64,000 nucleotides of DNA from Runella rosea. GTDB taxonomy: Bacteria > Bacteroidota > Bacteroidia > Cytophagales > Spirosomataceae. The DNA is taken from NCBI RefSeq assembly GCF_003325355.1, contig NZ_CP030850.1:992001-1056000 (forward strand). The letters are read 5' to 3'. Position 1 is the first letter of the stretch. The number at the start of each line of letters is the position of its first letter. A program made the translations under genes and the position numbers. Under the pieces are notes generated by a model. That model did not search any database. It was given only the letters and a program-made list of their open reading frames with translations, and was not told where the DNA came from. Positions 25,636 through 34,923 of this stretch are shown here, piece by piece.

Positions 25636-27088
25636 TTCTTTTCTTTAAGTGAATAAGTGTATATGTTGATGATATTAAATTAGAATAAATCACTAAAAAT
25701 ATTAAAATTAACATAAAATAATTACTATCACGAATAAATTGAATTTTGAATTGATTTATTAAAAACACAATAAAAAAAAGATTAAATCCACAAATTAAAT
25801 CAGAGCTAATTGTACCAGCATTGTTAGTTTTAAAAAAAAATACACCTTTATATAAGAAAGAAGCAAATAGGCTCACAAATAATATAACCCCTAACACGCC
25901 CCAAAGAACAATCGAACTCATATAGAAATTATGATAATCTGGGAATACAATATTAGATTCATCAAAATGTGTTTTTCTATATTCTTCTCTTGTTGTGTAA
26001 TAACCTTCACCAATAAGAATCGATATTCCCTTAGCTTTTTTGGAGATTTTAGCCAAACCATATGTAAATGTGGAGGCTCTATTAATTGCTTCACCATTAA
26101 GTACTTTATCAAAAGAAAACGCACCTAAATTTTCATTCCTATCCGAAAAACTTTTTAAGTTAATATATGAACCTATATTAACATTTGAAAAAAGAATTAA
26201 CAATAAAAAAAATCCAAGCAAAATTTTCATAAAAGCTACATATTTTTTATAAATAAAAAATATGTATATTAAAAAGAAGGGCAACAGAAATAAAGTTGAT
26301 CGTGTTCCAGAAAGAATTATACAATAAAAACTGATTAAGACACTAAATAGACAAATATAGTATATGTATTTACTATATTTTTTCAAACTTCCACTCACAA
26401 TCCCAGGTGTCAATAGCATCATTATACCTAGTGAATATTCACCAAAATATTCAAAATTAAGTAAAGTGCCAGAGCTTCTAAAAATACCTTTTTCAAAGAC
26501 AGCATCCTCAGTGTAAGTTGGAAAAAGTGGACTATCAGAAATTATTTTATAATTTTGATTTAAAGCTACAAGCAATATATATAAGCTTGAATAAAAAATT
26601 ATTACATAGAAACGCCTTATGTCAAATTTGGAAATTAACGATTTAGAAGAGTATAAAACAATTAAGGTAAGACAACAAAAGAAAAGAATTGATATAAGTT
26701 TTTTATAGGTTTCGAACGAAGAAGCTAGCAATAGAGATAAAATCTGCAAAAATAATAACCCATAAATTATATATTTTTGCGAATTTGAGAATGAACTTTT
26801 ATTATTTGTAATAGTCTTTCTATTTAAAAGAATGTAAATAACTAGTGAAAGTGTTGCTGACAAAGTAAAAACACCTCCAATTTGCTTTCCATAAGTAAAA
26901 TGGCATCCAACAAAAATTTGCAATATAAATGAAAATAAATCGCCTTTTAATAAAGTAGAAAGCATTATTATTGAAATCGGAATAATACAAACCAGTCCTA
27001 ACTGGTTAATTTCCGGATATGAGACAGCCCCAAGAAGTACGATTAATATGCTTTTAAATAAAATCAAATAAACTCTTTCCCTTCCCAT
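25613..27088 (-). CDS. Wzy-like O-antigen/exopolysaccharide polymerase
   Basis: This 491-residue protein is almost entirely hydrophobic, with about 11-13 transmembrane segments and a large periplasmic loop around residues 305-390 that contains KISKKAKGISILIGEGYY and HNFYMSSIVLWGVLGV, the latter resembling the HN-x-hydrophobic motif of Wzy/WaaL-family proteins. Position between the flippase gene and the glycosyltransferases supports a polymerase rather than a ligase. Wzy sequences vary widely, so the call rests on topology, loop motif and context. Confidence 0.85.
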   Translation of the reverse strand: MGRERVYLILFKSILIVLLGAVSYPEINQLGLVCIIPISIIMLSTLLKGDLFSFILQIFVGCHFTYGKQIGGVFTLSATLSLVIYILLNRKTITNNKSSFSNSQKYIIYGLLFLQILSLLLASSFETYKKLISILFFCCLTLIVLYSSKSLISKFDIRRFYVIIFYSSLYILLVALNQNYKIISDSPLFPTYTEDAVFEKGIFRSSGTLLNFEYFGEYSLGIMMLLTPGIVSGSLKKYSKYIYYICLFSVLISFYCIILSGTRSTLFLLPFFLIYIFFIYKKYVAFMKILLGFFLLLILFSNVNIGSYINLKSFSDRNENLGAFSFDKVLNGEAINRASTFTYGLAKISKKAKGISILIGEGYYTTREEYRKTHFDESNIVFPDYHNFYMSSIVLWGVLGVILFVSLFASFLYKGVFFFKTNNAGTISSDLICGFNLFFIVFLINQFKIQFIRDSNYFMLILIFLVIYSNLISSTYTLIHLKKRNENSLVY

Positions 27089-27091
27089 AAC

Positions 27092-28429
27092 TCAAAAAAC
27101 AGTTTTAAGTTTATTTTTCAAAAATTTCATTACTTGAATTGGAGCAATTAATATACCATAAAAATTTGCAACTATCAAAGCTATTGATACTGAATTAATC
27201 CCAATTAATTTAGACAAATATTTCAATAAAAACAAAAATAAAAATACTGATACAATTGAAGTTACAACTTGAACATTCAATTTAGAAGTAGAATTCATAA
27301 ATATGACATAAGTCGCTCCATTAATATATAACAAGTAATAAATCATAATATAAAATGACGTTTCGTATTCATAAGAAACCTTATCCGACAACCAAAATTG
27401 AAACACCATTGGTCCAATTAAATATTGAAACACTAAAAAAATTGAGATGAGGTACACAGAATTTTGAAAATTTTTCAATTCTCTGTTTAATTTGGTATAA
27501 TTTTGTGATGAATAAAATCTTGCAAAGCTTATCCAATATGGGGTAGAAATTATTGATAGTAAAATTTGAACAACACTAAAATACTTATTATATACATTAA
27601 ATTCAGCAACTTTATAAGGGTTAAAATAAATTGACACTAAATAATTTGACAATTGAAACTGTACAACTGAGGCAATTTGAATAATAAAAAACCTCAAAGA
27701 ATCCATTAAAATTTCACGTACAATTTCAAAATCAAACAACATTGGCTTTATTTTAACCAAAGATTTATCACTAAATTGAAAGTATAAAACACATATGATA
27801 TTTAAAATACATGGCGCCCCGTAAATACAAAATACAGTCAAATATATTTTATCAATATACGTTTCTTTTAATATAATAAATAACGAAAAACCTATCAATT
27901 GTCCGATGAAATTTATAAAATATGCCAAATATGTTTTATTTTGACAATACAATAAATTTATACCAGGTTGAGCTAAAAAGTTTAATAATGTAAGACAAAT
28001 CACAAGAAATACAATACCAATCCAATCACTATTTTCGCTTTTTAAATTAAATATATATACATATATATTTTCAAAAAAAAAATAAAAAATTGTTGACAAT
28101 ACTATAAACATAATACCAACAAAAATTACAAAAATATATGAATTGGTAAAATATAAAGAAGCCTGCAAATATCTTTTTTCTTCTAAATGACCTGAAACTT
28201 TATTCTTTATTACATTATTTACACCAAAGTCAAGTATTTGAGTTAAAACAAAAAAAGAAATAATTGACAAATAAGTACCATAATTATCTTTATCAATAAC
28301 ATCTATAATGCTAGGAATAATAAGAAACCCTATCGCTGCTCCCCCAGCTCTTGAAAGAAAGGATAGTAATATATTAATTGATAAATTACTATCCTTTCTT
28401 TTAGGATATAGATATTTTTTTATGAACAT
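27092..28429 (-). CDS. Wzx-type polysaccharide flippase (MOP superfamily)
   Basis: This 445-residue protein has about 12 transmembrane helices. The N-terminal SINILLSFLSRAGGAAIGFLIIPSIIDVI is the usual first helix of RfbX/MATE-like flippases, followed by DYGTY-like DNYGTYLSI. It would flip the undecaprenyl-linked repeat unit to the periplasm. It starts 9 bp before the acetyltransferase stop side and ends 3 bp before the polymerase-like gene, consistent with the Wzx/Wzy pathway. Very AT-rich. Confidence 0.9.
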   Translation of the reverse strand: MFIKKYLYPKRKDSNLSINILLSFLSRAGGAAIGFLIIPSIIDVIDKDNYGTYLSIISFFVLTQILDFGVNNVIKNKVSGHLEEKRYLQASLYFTNSYIFVIFVGIMFIVLSTIFYFFFENIYVYIFNLKSENSDWIGIVFLVICLTLLNFLAQPGINLLYCQNKTYLAYFINFIGQLIGFSLFIILKETYIDKIYLTVFCIYGAPCILNIICVLYFQFSDKSLVKIKPMLFDFEIVREILMDSLRFFIIQIASVVQFQLSNYLVSIYFNPYKVAEFNVYNKYFSVVQILLSIISTPYWISFARFYSSQNYTKLNRELKNFQNSVYLISIFLVFQYLIGPMVFQFWLSDKVSYEYETSFYIMIYYLLYINGATYVIFMNSTSKLNVQVVTSIVSVFLFLFLLKYLSKLIGINSVSIALIVANFYGILIAPIQVMKFLKNKLKTVF

Positions 28430-28437
28430 CTTTTTGC

Positions 28438-28923
28438 TTACATTTTTTTAATAATTCTTGATGGATTTCCTACCACAGAACAATTATCAGGTATATTTTT
28501 TACAATAATTGTTCCAGCACCAATCCTAACATTATTTCCTATAACAACCCCTCCAATAATACATACATTCGAGCCAATATCTACATTATTGAAAATTATA
28601 GGGCAATCATCTTGTTTTCCATTATTTCCAATTGTTGTATTTTGCCTTAACGTACAATTATTGCCAATTACAGTTTTTTCATTTATTACAAGTCCTTGAC
28701 CATGTAACAATCTTAAGTTATATCCAATTTTCACCCCCCCACCCATTTCCACTCCTAATATCCATTCCACAACAATTTTATATATTACTCCATATGGAAG
28801 TAAAATCACATTTAAAATTTTATTTAATTTTCTTAACCTATTAATTCTAAAAAGTAACATTATGAATCTACCCTTAGTATTACCTTTATTTGATTTCCAA
28901 TCTTGAAAAATACCAAAAGACAT
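28438..28923 (-). CDS. Serine acetyltransferase-like O-acetyltransferase (WcaB-type)
   Basis: This 161-residue hexapeptide-repeat protein has N-terminal helices (LLFRINRLRKLNKILNVILL), LLHGQGLVIN with the conserved His, RQNTTIGNNGK, then PIIFNNVDIGSNVCIIGGVVIGNNVRIGAG and the C-terminal NIPDNCSVVGNPSRII. The pattern is that of short CysE-like acetyltransferases common in EPS clusters rather than full CysE (about 270 residues). It is probably the second acetyl decoration of the polymer. Confidence 0.87.
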   Translation of the reverse strand: MSFGIFQDWKSNKGNTKGRFIMLLFRINRLRKLNKILNVILLPYGVIYKIVVEWILGVEMGGGVKIGYNLRLLHGQGLVINEKTVIGNNCTLRQNTTIGNNGKQDDCPIIFNNVDIGSNVCIIGGVVIGNNVRIGAGTIIVKNIPDNCSVVGNPSRIIKKM

Positions 28924-28993
28924 TTTACAAAAAATTAAATTAAGATTTTATATATACTCTCGAAATCTTCTTTTTTTAAAGATTTACCCATTA

Positions 28994-30007
28994 TTAAACT
29001 GGTTTAAAGTATTTTTTAAACCAACTACTAAACTCTTTAACACCCTCCTCAAGTCTGACAGTGGGTTTATAATTAGTAATTCTCTCTAATTTTTCTTGAC
29101 TTGCCCAAGTCCTTGGAACATCGCCTGGTTGCATTGGTAAATAAGTTTTTAATGCAGTTTCACCGAACGCTAACTCTAACTCATTAATAAATTCAAGAAG
29201 ACTTACGGGAGATCCATTACCAATATTTAACACTCTATACATAGGTTGCTCTTTAAATTCAGTTGTTAATGTTTTCACAACCCCATCAACAATATCCTTT
29301 ACGTTTGTAAAATCCCTTTGCATATCACCATGATTGAAAACCTTTATTGTTTTTTTTTCCAAAATTGATTTTGCAAATAACATAGGGGCCATATCTGGTC
29401 TTCCCCAAGAACCATAAACAGTAAAAAAGCGTAAACATGTAATTGGAATATTATATAAATGGCTATAGGCATATGCCATCAACTCATTACTTTTTTTAGT
29501 AGCAGCATATAAACTTACTGGTGAATTCACACTATCTTCTTCAACAAATGGGATTTTAGCATTTGCTCCATATACAGAAGATGAAGATGCATGTATTAAG
29601 TGTTTGACACTGTAATTACGGCAAGCTTCTAAGATGTAGTGAAATCCAATTATGTTAGATTGCACGTAAACATCTGGATTTTCAATTGAATAACGTACCC
29701 CTGCTTGAGCTGCAAGATTTATTACATAATCAAATTTTTCAGTTTGAAATAAACTAAAGAGCTGTTGTTTGTCTTCTAAATTCATTCTTACAAATCTATA
29801 AGAACTATTTTTTTTACTTTCTAATGGTTGAAACCATTTGACCATTTCTTGATCAATTCCAGACTCTTTAAGTCGAGCATATTTTAACTGTGGCGAGTAA
29901 TAATCATTAATATTATCTAAGCCAACTACACAAAACCCCTCACTTAAAAGTTTTTCTACAGTATGATATCCGATGAAACCGGCACTTCCTGTCACAAGTA
30001 CTTTCAT
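28994..30007 (-). CDS. NAD-dependent nucleotide-sugar epimerase (UDP-glucuronate 4-epimerase-like)
   Basis: This 337-residue extended SDR has GSAGFIGYHT (NAD-binding GxxGxxG) at 7-16, DNINDYYSPQLKYARL near 36-51 typical of UDP-glucuronate/UDP-galacturonate epimerases, ASSSSVYGAN, catalytic YxxxK in YAATKKSNE, and RFFTVYG. The DYYSPxLKxARL segment separates it from GalE. It would make UDP-galacturonate from UDP-glucuronate, implying an acidic polymer. AACGTTATG surrounds the start. It is the first gene of the AT-rich core; GC rises sharply in the next gene. Confidence 0.9.
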   Translation of the reverse strand: MKVLVTGSAGFIGYHTVEKLLSEGFCVVGLDNINDYYSPQLKYARLKESGIDQEMVKWFQPLESKKNSSYRFVRMNLEDKQQLFSLFQTEKFDYVINLAAQAGVRYSIENPDVYVQSNIIGFHYILEACRNYSVKHLIHASSSSVYGANAKIPFVEEDSVNSPVSLYAATKKSNELMAYAYSHLYNIPITCLRFFTVYGSWGRPDMAPMLFAKSILEKKTIKVFNHGDMQRDFTNVKDIVDGVVKTLTTEFKEQPMYRVLNIGNGSPVSLLEFINELELAFGETALKTYLPMQPGDVPRTWASQEKLERITNYKPTVRLEEGVKEFSSWFKKYFKPV

Positions 30008-30031
30008 AACGTTATTGTATTTAATTTAAAT

Positions 30032-31177
30032 TTATTCGTAATAATTCAACACCCCAAATCCTTCTTTCAGTAACAATTGATCTTTTTGGAAGAGTCGCAA
30101 GTCAGCAGTAGCCATATCTTCAATCAGCATATCGAGCGTATGCTTAGGTTTCCAGCCCAATTTTTCCATGGATTTGGTTGGGTCACCGATGAGTAGCTCT
30201 ACTTCGGTGGGGCGATAATAGCGCGGGTCAATTTTAAGAATAACGGTTCCTTCTTTTAAATGGTCACCGATGGGAATGCCCAATTCCTGCAAACGCAGGG
30301 TATCAATGGAAGCAATCGTGCCCACCTCATTGGCTTCGGTCCCTGTAAACGCCACCTCCACGCCTAAAAAGGCAAAGGTTTTACGGATAAACTCCCGTAC
30401 GCGGGTGGTAACGCCCGTGGCAATCACAAAGTCTTCGGGGGTTTCCTGCTGTAAGATGAGGTACATGGCCTCTACGTAGTCTTTGGCGTGGCCCCAGTCG
30501 CGTTGGGCGTCGATGTTACCCATGTAGAGAGCGTCCTGCAACCCCAGCACAATTTTGGCCGCAGCGCGGGTGATTTTGCGGGTTACGAAGGTTTCTCCGC
30601 GCAACGGTGATTCGTGGTTAAACAAAATTCCGTTGGTGGCAAACATCCCGTAGGCTTCGCGGTAGTTGACCGTAATCCAGTAGGCATAGAGTTTGGCAAC
30701 GGCGTAGGGCGAGCGCGGATAAAAAGGCGTGGATTCTGATTGGGGAACGGCCTGCACCAAACCGTACAACTCAGAGGTGGACGCCTGGTAGATGCGGGTT
30801 TTTTGGGCAAGTCCTAACAAACGTACCGCTTCCAAAATGCGGAGGGTACCGATTCCGTCGGCGTTGGCGGTGTATTCGGGCTCGTCGAAGCTCACTTTTA
30901 CGTGGCTCATGGCCGCAAGGTTGTAGATTTCGTCAGGCTGCACCTCCTGTATGATCCGGGTCAAGTTCATGGAATCGGTCAAGTCGCCGTAGTGTAAGAT
31001 AAAACGGGGATTTTCGACGTGCGGGTCTTCGTAGAGGTGATCAATGCGGTCGGTATTGAACATCGAACTTCTGCGCTTGATACCGTGTACGGTATAACCT
31101 TTACTTAATAAAAGCTCGGAAAGATAGGCGCCATCTTGACCAGTGACGCCCGTGATGAGGGCTACTTTATTTGTCAT
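30032..31177 (-). CDS. gmd: GDP-mannose 4,6-dehydratase
   Basis: This 381-residue SDR has [15 protein letters not shown] at 9-23, [40 protein letters not shown], catalytic YAVAK in [32 protein letters not shown], and [13 protein letters not shown], all diagnostic of Gmd. The product GDP-4-keto-6-deoxymannose feeds fucose, rhamnose, perosamine or talose pathways, but no partner (Fcl, Rmd, Per) is in the window. Its composition is markedly more GC-rich than the neighbouring epimerase, so it may be part of the conserved frame of the locus. ACTCAACGTTATG surrounds the start. Confidence 0.96.
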   Translation of the reverse strand: MTNKVALITGVTGQDGAYLSELLLSKGYTVHGIKRRSSMFNTDRIDHLYEDPHVENPRFILHYGDLTDSMNLTRIIQEVQPDEIYNLAAMSHVKVSFDEPEYTANADGIGTLRILEAVRLLGLAQKTRIYQASTSELYGLVQAVPQSESTPFYPRSPYAVAKLYAYWITVNYREAYGMFATNGILFNHESPLRGETFVTRKITRAAAKIVLGLQDALYMGNIDAQRDWGHAKDYVEAMYLILQQETPEDFVIATGVTTRVREFIRKTFAFLGVEVAFTGTEANEVGTIASIDTLRLQELGIPIGDHLKEGTVILKIDPRYYRPTEVELLIGDPTKSMEKLGWKPKHTLDMLIEDMATADLRLFQKDQLLLKEGFGVLNYYE

Positions 31178-31615
31178 AACGTTGAGTAATTAATGAGTAA
31201 CAAATTTGTACTTTTTCAGTACAGAAAATTTAAAATCAAGAATGATTCAGAAAAGAAAATTGTCATTATTGGCAACAAAAAGACAAGTTTAATCTAATCA
31301 TTTATGCATTTTTTTATAATTTAATAATAACTTAAAATAGTCCTAAACTTAGTAACTTTACTTTAAATTCTGTATTTTTTTTAGCTTTTTTCTCGCTTAT
31401 CTTCTACTAAAGTACAAAAAAAAGTAATAACGGCAAATACTTATCTAAAAAAATTACAAATTATTTACTTTCTTTTTGGTAAAATAAACGGATAAAAGAT
31501 TGATTTGCATTATTTCAATATACGTTCAAGTTTATTCACGCAAAGATGCTAAGGAACAAAGGTTTTATTTGACATAAGTATTTCTTTGTATCTCCGCGCC
31601 TTTGCGTGAGAAAAA
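31178..31615. other. 438-bp intergenic region between wzc and gmd
   Basis: AT-rich, with no gene and no clear promoter. The part next to the Wzc stop carries a degenerate inverted repeat (31536-31609). Confidence 0.6.
31536..31609. repeat. Inverted repeat directly downstream of wzc
   Basis: TCACGCAAAG at 31536-31545 pairs perfectly with CTTTGCGTGA at 31600-31609, and the arms continue imperfectly inward (for example ACAAAG against CTTTGT). The right half recurs at 35518-35543 (21 of 26 identical), so this appears to be a dispersed element. It may also end or stabilise the wza-wzc transcript, as it starts 7 bp past the stop. Confidence 0.6.
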
Positions 31616-33988
31616 TCAAGCTTTGTTCAACACCCGCTTCCAAAGGGGTTTGGGGGTATCTCCGTAGTAACCCTGTCCGTAACCGTATCCATAACCGTAG
31701 CCATAACCGTAACCGTACCCATAACCTCCCGATCCTTTCACCCCATTGTAAATGATGGCCATGGAGGGCATCTTCTGTTCGCGGTAGAGAATGGCCAAAG
31801 GTCCCAAGGCAAATTTGGGCGTTTTTTCGTGGCGTATGATATAAAGGGTTGCGTCCACCAAAGGGGCAATCAGTAAGGCATCGGTCACCAGACCGTTGGG
31901 CGAACAGTCAATAAAGATGTACTCATAACGGCTTCCCAGTTCCAGCATCAAATCGGCCATCTTAGAGCTACCAATCAATTCAGCGGGATTAGGAGGAATG
32001 GGACCACTCGGAATAAAGCTGAGGTTCTCAATCTTGGTCTCAAAACTTACATCCTCTACCTTCTTTTTGCCAATGAGGTAATTGACCAAACCCACTTCAT
32101 TGTTCATGGCCAAGTATTCGTGCAATTTGGGTTTACGAATATCGGCGTTGACCAAGACCACTTTGTGCCCCGCTTTCGCCAAGCTTGACGCCAAGTTAAG
32201 CGCCACAAAGCTTTTCCCTTCTCCTGATATGGTGGAGGTAATCAGGATTTTCTTGGTTGCTTTTTCGGTCTTTAACAAATAGCTCAGGTTCGTGCGTAAG
32301 GTACGAAACTGTTCGATGATGATATTGCGGCTGTTGGTATCCAACAAAGGCCCCTCCACGTTTTTGGGTTTTTGGGCCACTTCGCCCAAAATCGGAATTC
32401 CCTTCACCTTGTCTTCAATTTCAATCCGGGACTCAATCTTGTCGTTGAGCATGCTACGCACGTTGATGAACGCAAACGGAATACCTAACCCCGCCAACAA
32501 AGCAATCAGGTACACAATGTTTCCTTTGGGTTTTACAGGCGATGGCGTGCTGTAAGGCTCATCTACTATTCGGCTATCGGTCACCGTGGAAGCGTACGAT
32601 ATGGCGGTTTCTTCGCGTTTTTCCAACAAAAGCAGGTACAGGCTTTCTTTGATTCCCTGCTGCCGCTTAATGTTTACAAACTCCCTTTCTTTGCGCGGAA
32701 TGGTGCGGATGGAAGACTCAAAACGCGTATTCAGGTTTTGCAGGCTGTTGCGGGTAATGATCAAACCCTGCTTTTGGTTCATGATGTTTTCCCGAATGGC
32801 CGCTTTGGTGTTGGCGATTTGGGTCGTTACCGTTTCCAACAGGGGGTTACTGGCTTGCGTGGTGCGGGCGTATTTTTCGCGTTGGTTGTCCAGTTCGTTG
32901 AGTTTGGAGAGCAGGCCCGTAAGTACGGGGTCGGTCACCATCAACGTAGCGGGCGCAATTCCCAATTGGCTACTTTTTAAGTAGGCATCCACTCCTTCAA
33001 GAATTTTTAACTGAATATCTACTTCGTTGAGTTTGCCGTCGTTTTCTTTCACTTTCTCCAGAAACAGGTTGGCTTCTGCACTCAAATCGGTGATTCCTTG
33101 GCTACTTTTATAGACTTCTACGTCTTTTTCCACATCACCCAATTCCCCCGTAATGAGCCGCAGACGGTCGTCAATGAAGGTCATGGTATTGGTGGCCTCG
33201 CGGTTTTTGTCGGTCAGGGCCGAATAGGTGTACGCGTCCAATAACTTTGCTAAGATGGCCCGTCCTTTATTGGGTAAAGGATCTTCTATGGTAAGCTTTA
33301 AAACTGTACTTTTTTGGTTAAGCAATTCAACCTGAAGAAGTTCCTGATAGTGCTGAATCAGGGATTCTTTATGGGCAAAACGAATCTGAATCAGGTCGTT
33401 GTCCTTACGGTACAAAGAATCTACCAAGTAGACCCGAAACTTTCCAAACTCACTTTTTACATTTTGGCTAAAGGTATACTGTCCTTTAGCAGTCCCGCCT
33501 TCGTCCTGTAATTCAAACTGATTGCGGTTGATGACCTTGATCCAGAGCGGATCTTTGTAGGCGGCCTCGGTGAGTTCTCCCGCCTGTACCCAGATTGGAG
33601 AGGTGCCGAATATTTCAACCGTGGGACGAATATCCCCTTTTTCAAAATAAGAAACCATCAAGTTGAGGTCGGTCACGACCCGTTCCAACAACGCCCGTGA
33701 TTTCAAGACTTCCACTTCGTTTTCCACGAGTTTGTTACCCGAGAAAAGCTCCAAATCTTTCAGCGCTTCCATACCCCCTACACCGCCTTTCTTTTCATCC
33801 TTGATGAGCAAAACGGCACTGCTGCTGTAAATGGGCGTGGCATAACGCAGGTAGAAGAACGCCCCCAGCACCGCAAGCACCACCGAGAGCACAAACCAGT
33901 ACCAGTAACGAAGGTATTTACCGATAACCAACTTCAGGTTAAATTCTTCCTCCGGTTCTTCCCAAAACTTCGATTCGTTATTCGTCAT
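31616..33988 (-). CDS. Wzc-type polysaccharide co-polymerase with bacterial tyrosine kinase domain
   Basis: This 790-residue inner-membrane protein has a Wzz domain with TM1 near residues 30-50, a long periplasmic coiled-coil region (about 215-450, including the GNVV-type tyrosine kinase-associated segment), TM2 near 495-512 and a C-terminal BY-kinase domain: Walker A ISGEGKS, Walker A'-like VNADIRKPK and Walker B-like IFIDCSP. The first Asp of the usual DxDxR Walker A' is Asn here. The C-terminus is a Gly-Tyr tail with ten tyrosines, the expected autophosphorylation cluster. It follows Wza by 101 bp and controls chain length/export in Wzy-dependent systems. Confidence 0.95.
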   Translation of the reverse strand: MTNNESKFWEEPEEEFNLKLVIGKYLRYWYWFVLSVVLAVLGAFFYLRYATPIYSSSAVLLIKDEKKGGVGGMEALKDLELFSGNKLVENEVEVLKSRALLERVVTDLNLMVSYFEKGDIRPTVEIFGTSPIWVQAGELTEAAYKDPLWIKVINRNQFELQDEGGTAKGQYTFSQNVKSEFGKFRVYLVDSLYRKDNDLIQIRFAHKESLIQHYQELLQVELLNQKSTVLKLTIEDPLPNKGRAILAKLLDAYTYSALTDKNREATNTMTFIDDRLRLITGELGDVEKDVEVYKSSQGITDLSAEANLFLEKVKENDGKLNEVDIQLKILEGVDAYLKSSQLGIAPATLMVTDPVLTGLLSKLNELDNQREKYARTTQASNPLLETVTTQIANTKAAIRENIMNQKQGLIITRNSLQNLNTRFESSIRTIPRKEREFVNIKRQQGIKESLYLLLLEKREETAISYASTVTDSRIVDEPYSTPSPVKPKGNIVYLIALLAGLGIPFAFINVRSMLNDKIESRIEIEDKVKGIPILGEVAQKPKNVEGPLLDTNSRNIIIEQFRTLRTNLSYLLKTEKATKKILITSTISGEGKSFVALNLASSLAKAGHKVVLVNADIRKPKLHEYLAMNNEVGLVNYLIGKKKVEDVSFETKIENLSFIPSGPIPPNPAELIGSSKMADLMLELGSRYEYIFIDCSPNGLVTDALLIAPLVDATLYIIRHEKTPKFALGPLAILYREQKMPSMAIIYNGVKGSGGYGYGYGYGYGYGYGYGQGYYGDTPKPLWKRVLNKA
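31666..31727 (-). repeat. Gly-Tyr codon repeat encoding the Wzc tyrosine tail
   Basis: Hexanucleotide units of GGN TAY are repeated eight times, followed by a GGA CAG GGT TAC TAC variant, giving ten tyrosines. Unit changes would stay in frame, so tail length could vary by slippage. Confidence 0.85.
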
Positions 33989-34089
33989 TTTTATGTCTTT
34001 TTCGTTGAGTATTCGGTTGCTGTTATGAGCCTATGGCTTCGGATTATGCCAGTTCAGGTAGTAAGTTTCACTGGTATCCGTTCTTTATT

Positions 34090-34923
34090 CTATTTCAACA
34101 AGTTCAAAATCACCACAATCGTGGTAGCAATGCCCGTGAAAATGGGGATGAGTTGCAATTGCTGAACACGTTGGTCGGTAAATGTTACTTTTCCTTTACT
34201 TACATCTACATAAATCACATCATTGTTGCGCAGGTAGTAATAAGGAGAATTAAAGAAATCACGGGATGTCAAGTCAATACGTACAACTTCTCGTTTATCC
34301 TTTTCAGTGCGGATTAGCATTACGTTTTTACGCAATCCGTAGATAGTCAGGTCACCCACCATTCCCAAAGCTTCAGGTAGGGATGTATGATCATCAAGTA
34401 GGTTAATCACCGCAGGGCGGTTTACTTCACCAATCACTGTAAATTTATGGTTGAGGTAACGTACATTGACAGTAGGTTCTTTGAGATAATTTAACAGGCG
34501 TAATTTAATACTATCGCCCGCCTGCGCTAGATTCAGCCCCAATACCTTCACTTTCCCTACCAGAGGCATTTCAATGGCTCCTGTGGAATCCACCAAATAA
34601 CCTAATGGTTGGCGTCCTGTCATTGCACCACCACCTGCTGCTGCGGGAAATACCGTTGTACTGAGCGCGTTGATGTTGGGGAAATTAAACACCACGTTGG
34701 ATTCTTCGCTCAAACTGCTTACGGTCACGGCGAGGATGTCATCTGGCTGAATGCGGGTTACCTGTGGCGTAATGGGCGGAAGTACCTGATAAGGCAGCGT
34801 ATCTGCGCTTTGAAAATAGGTAATCTTGCGCGTATCTACGGTCACACAGGAAGTAAAAAATGTTGAGCTGATTATACCAAGGCAAATGCTCCAACCGCCC
34901 AGTATTTTAAAAAATTTACGCAT
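34090..34923 (-). CDS. Wza-type outer-membrane polysaccharide export lipoprotein
   Basis: This 277-residue lipoprotein has a signal peptide and lipobox FTSC (Cys26), a Poly_export domain (ITPQVTRIQPDDILAVTVSS near 55-75, GYLVDSTGAIEMPLVGKVKVLGLNLAQA) and an SLBB segment (HKFTVIGEVNRPAVINL). A C-terminal hydrophobic helix (LQLIPIFTGIATTIVVILNLL, given here in part: IPIFTGIATTIVVILN) matches the membrane-spanning helix of Wza. It is the first gene of the polysaccharide locus and forms the outer-membrane channel partner of Wzc. Confidence 0.94.
   Translation of the reverse strand: MRKFFKILGGWSICLGIISSTFFTSCVTVDTRKITYFQSADTLPYQVLPPITPQVTRIQPDDILAVTVSSLSEESNVVFNFPNINALSTTVFPAAAGGGAMTGRQPLGYLVDSTGAIEMPLVGKVKVLGLNLAQAGDSIKLRLLNYLKEPTVNVRYLNHKFTVIGEVNRPAVINLLDDHTSLPEALGMVGDLTIYGLRKNVMLIRTEKDKREVVRIDLTSRDFFNSPYYYLRNNDVIYVDVSKGKVTFTDQRVQQLQLIPIFTGIATTIVVILNLLK

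Noticed and set aside
31666-31727. Short regular repeats resembling a mini CRISPR or microsatellite
   Set aside because: Units are 6 bp and encode the Gly-Tyr tail in frame; there are no spacers.
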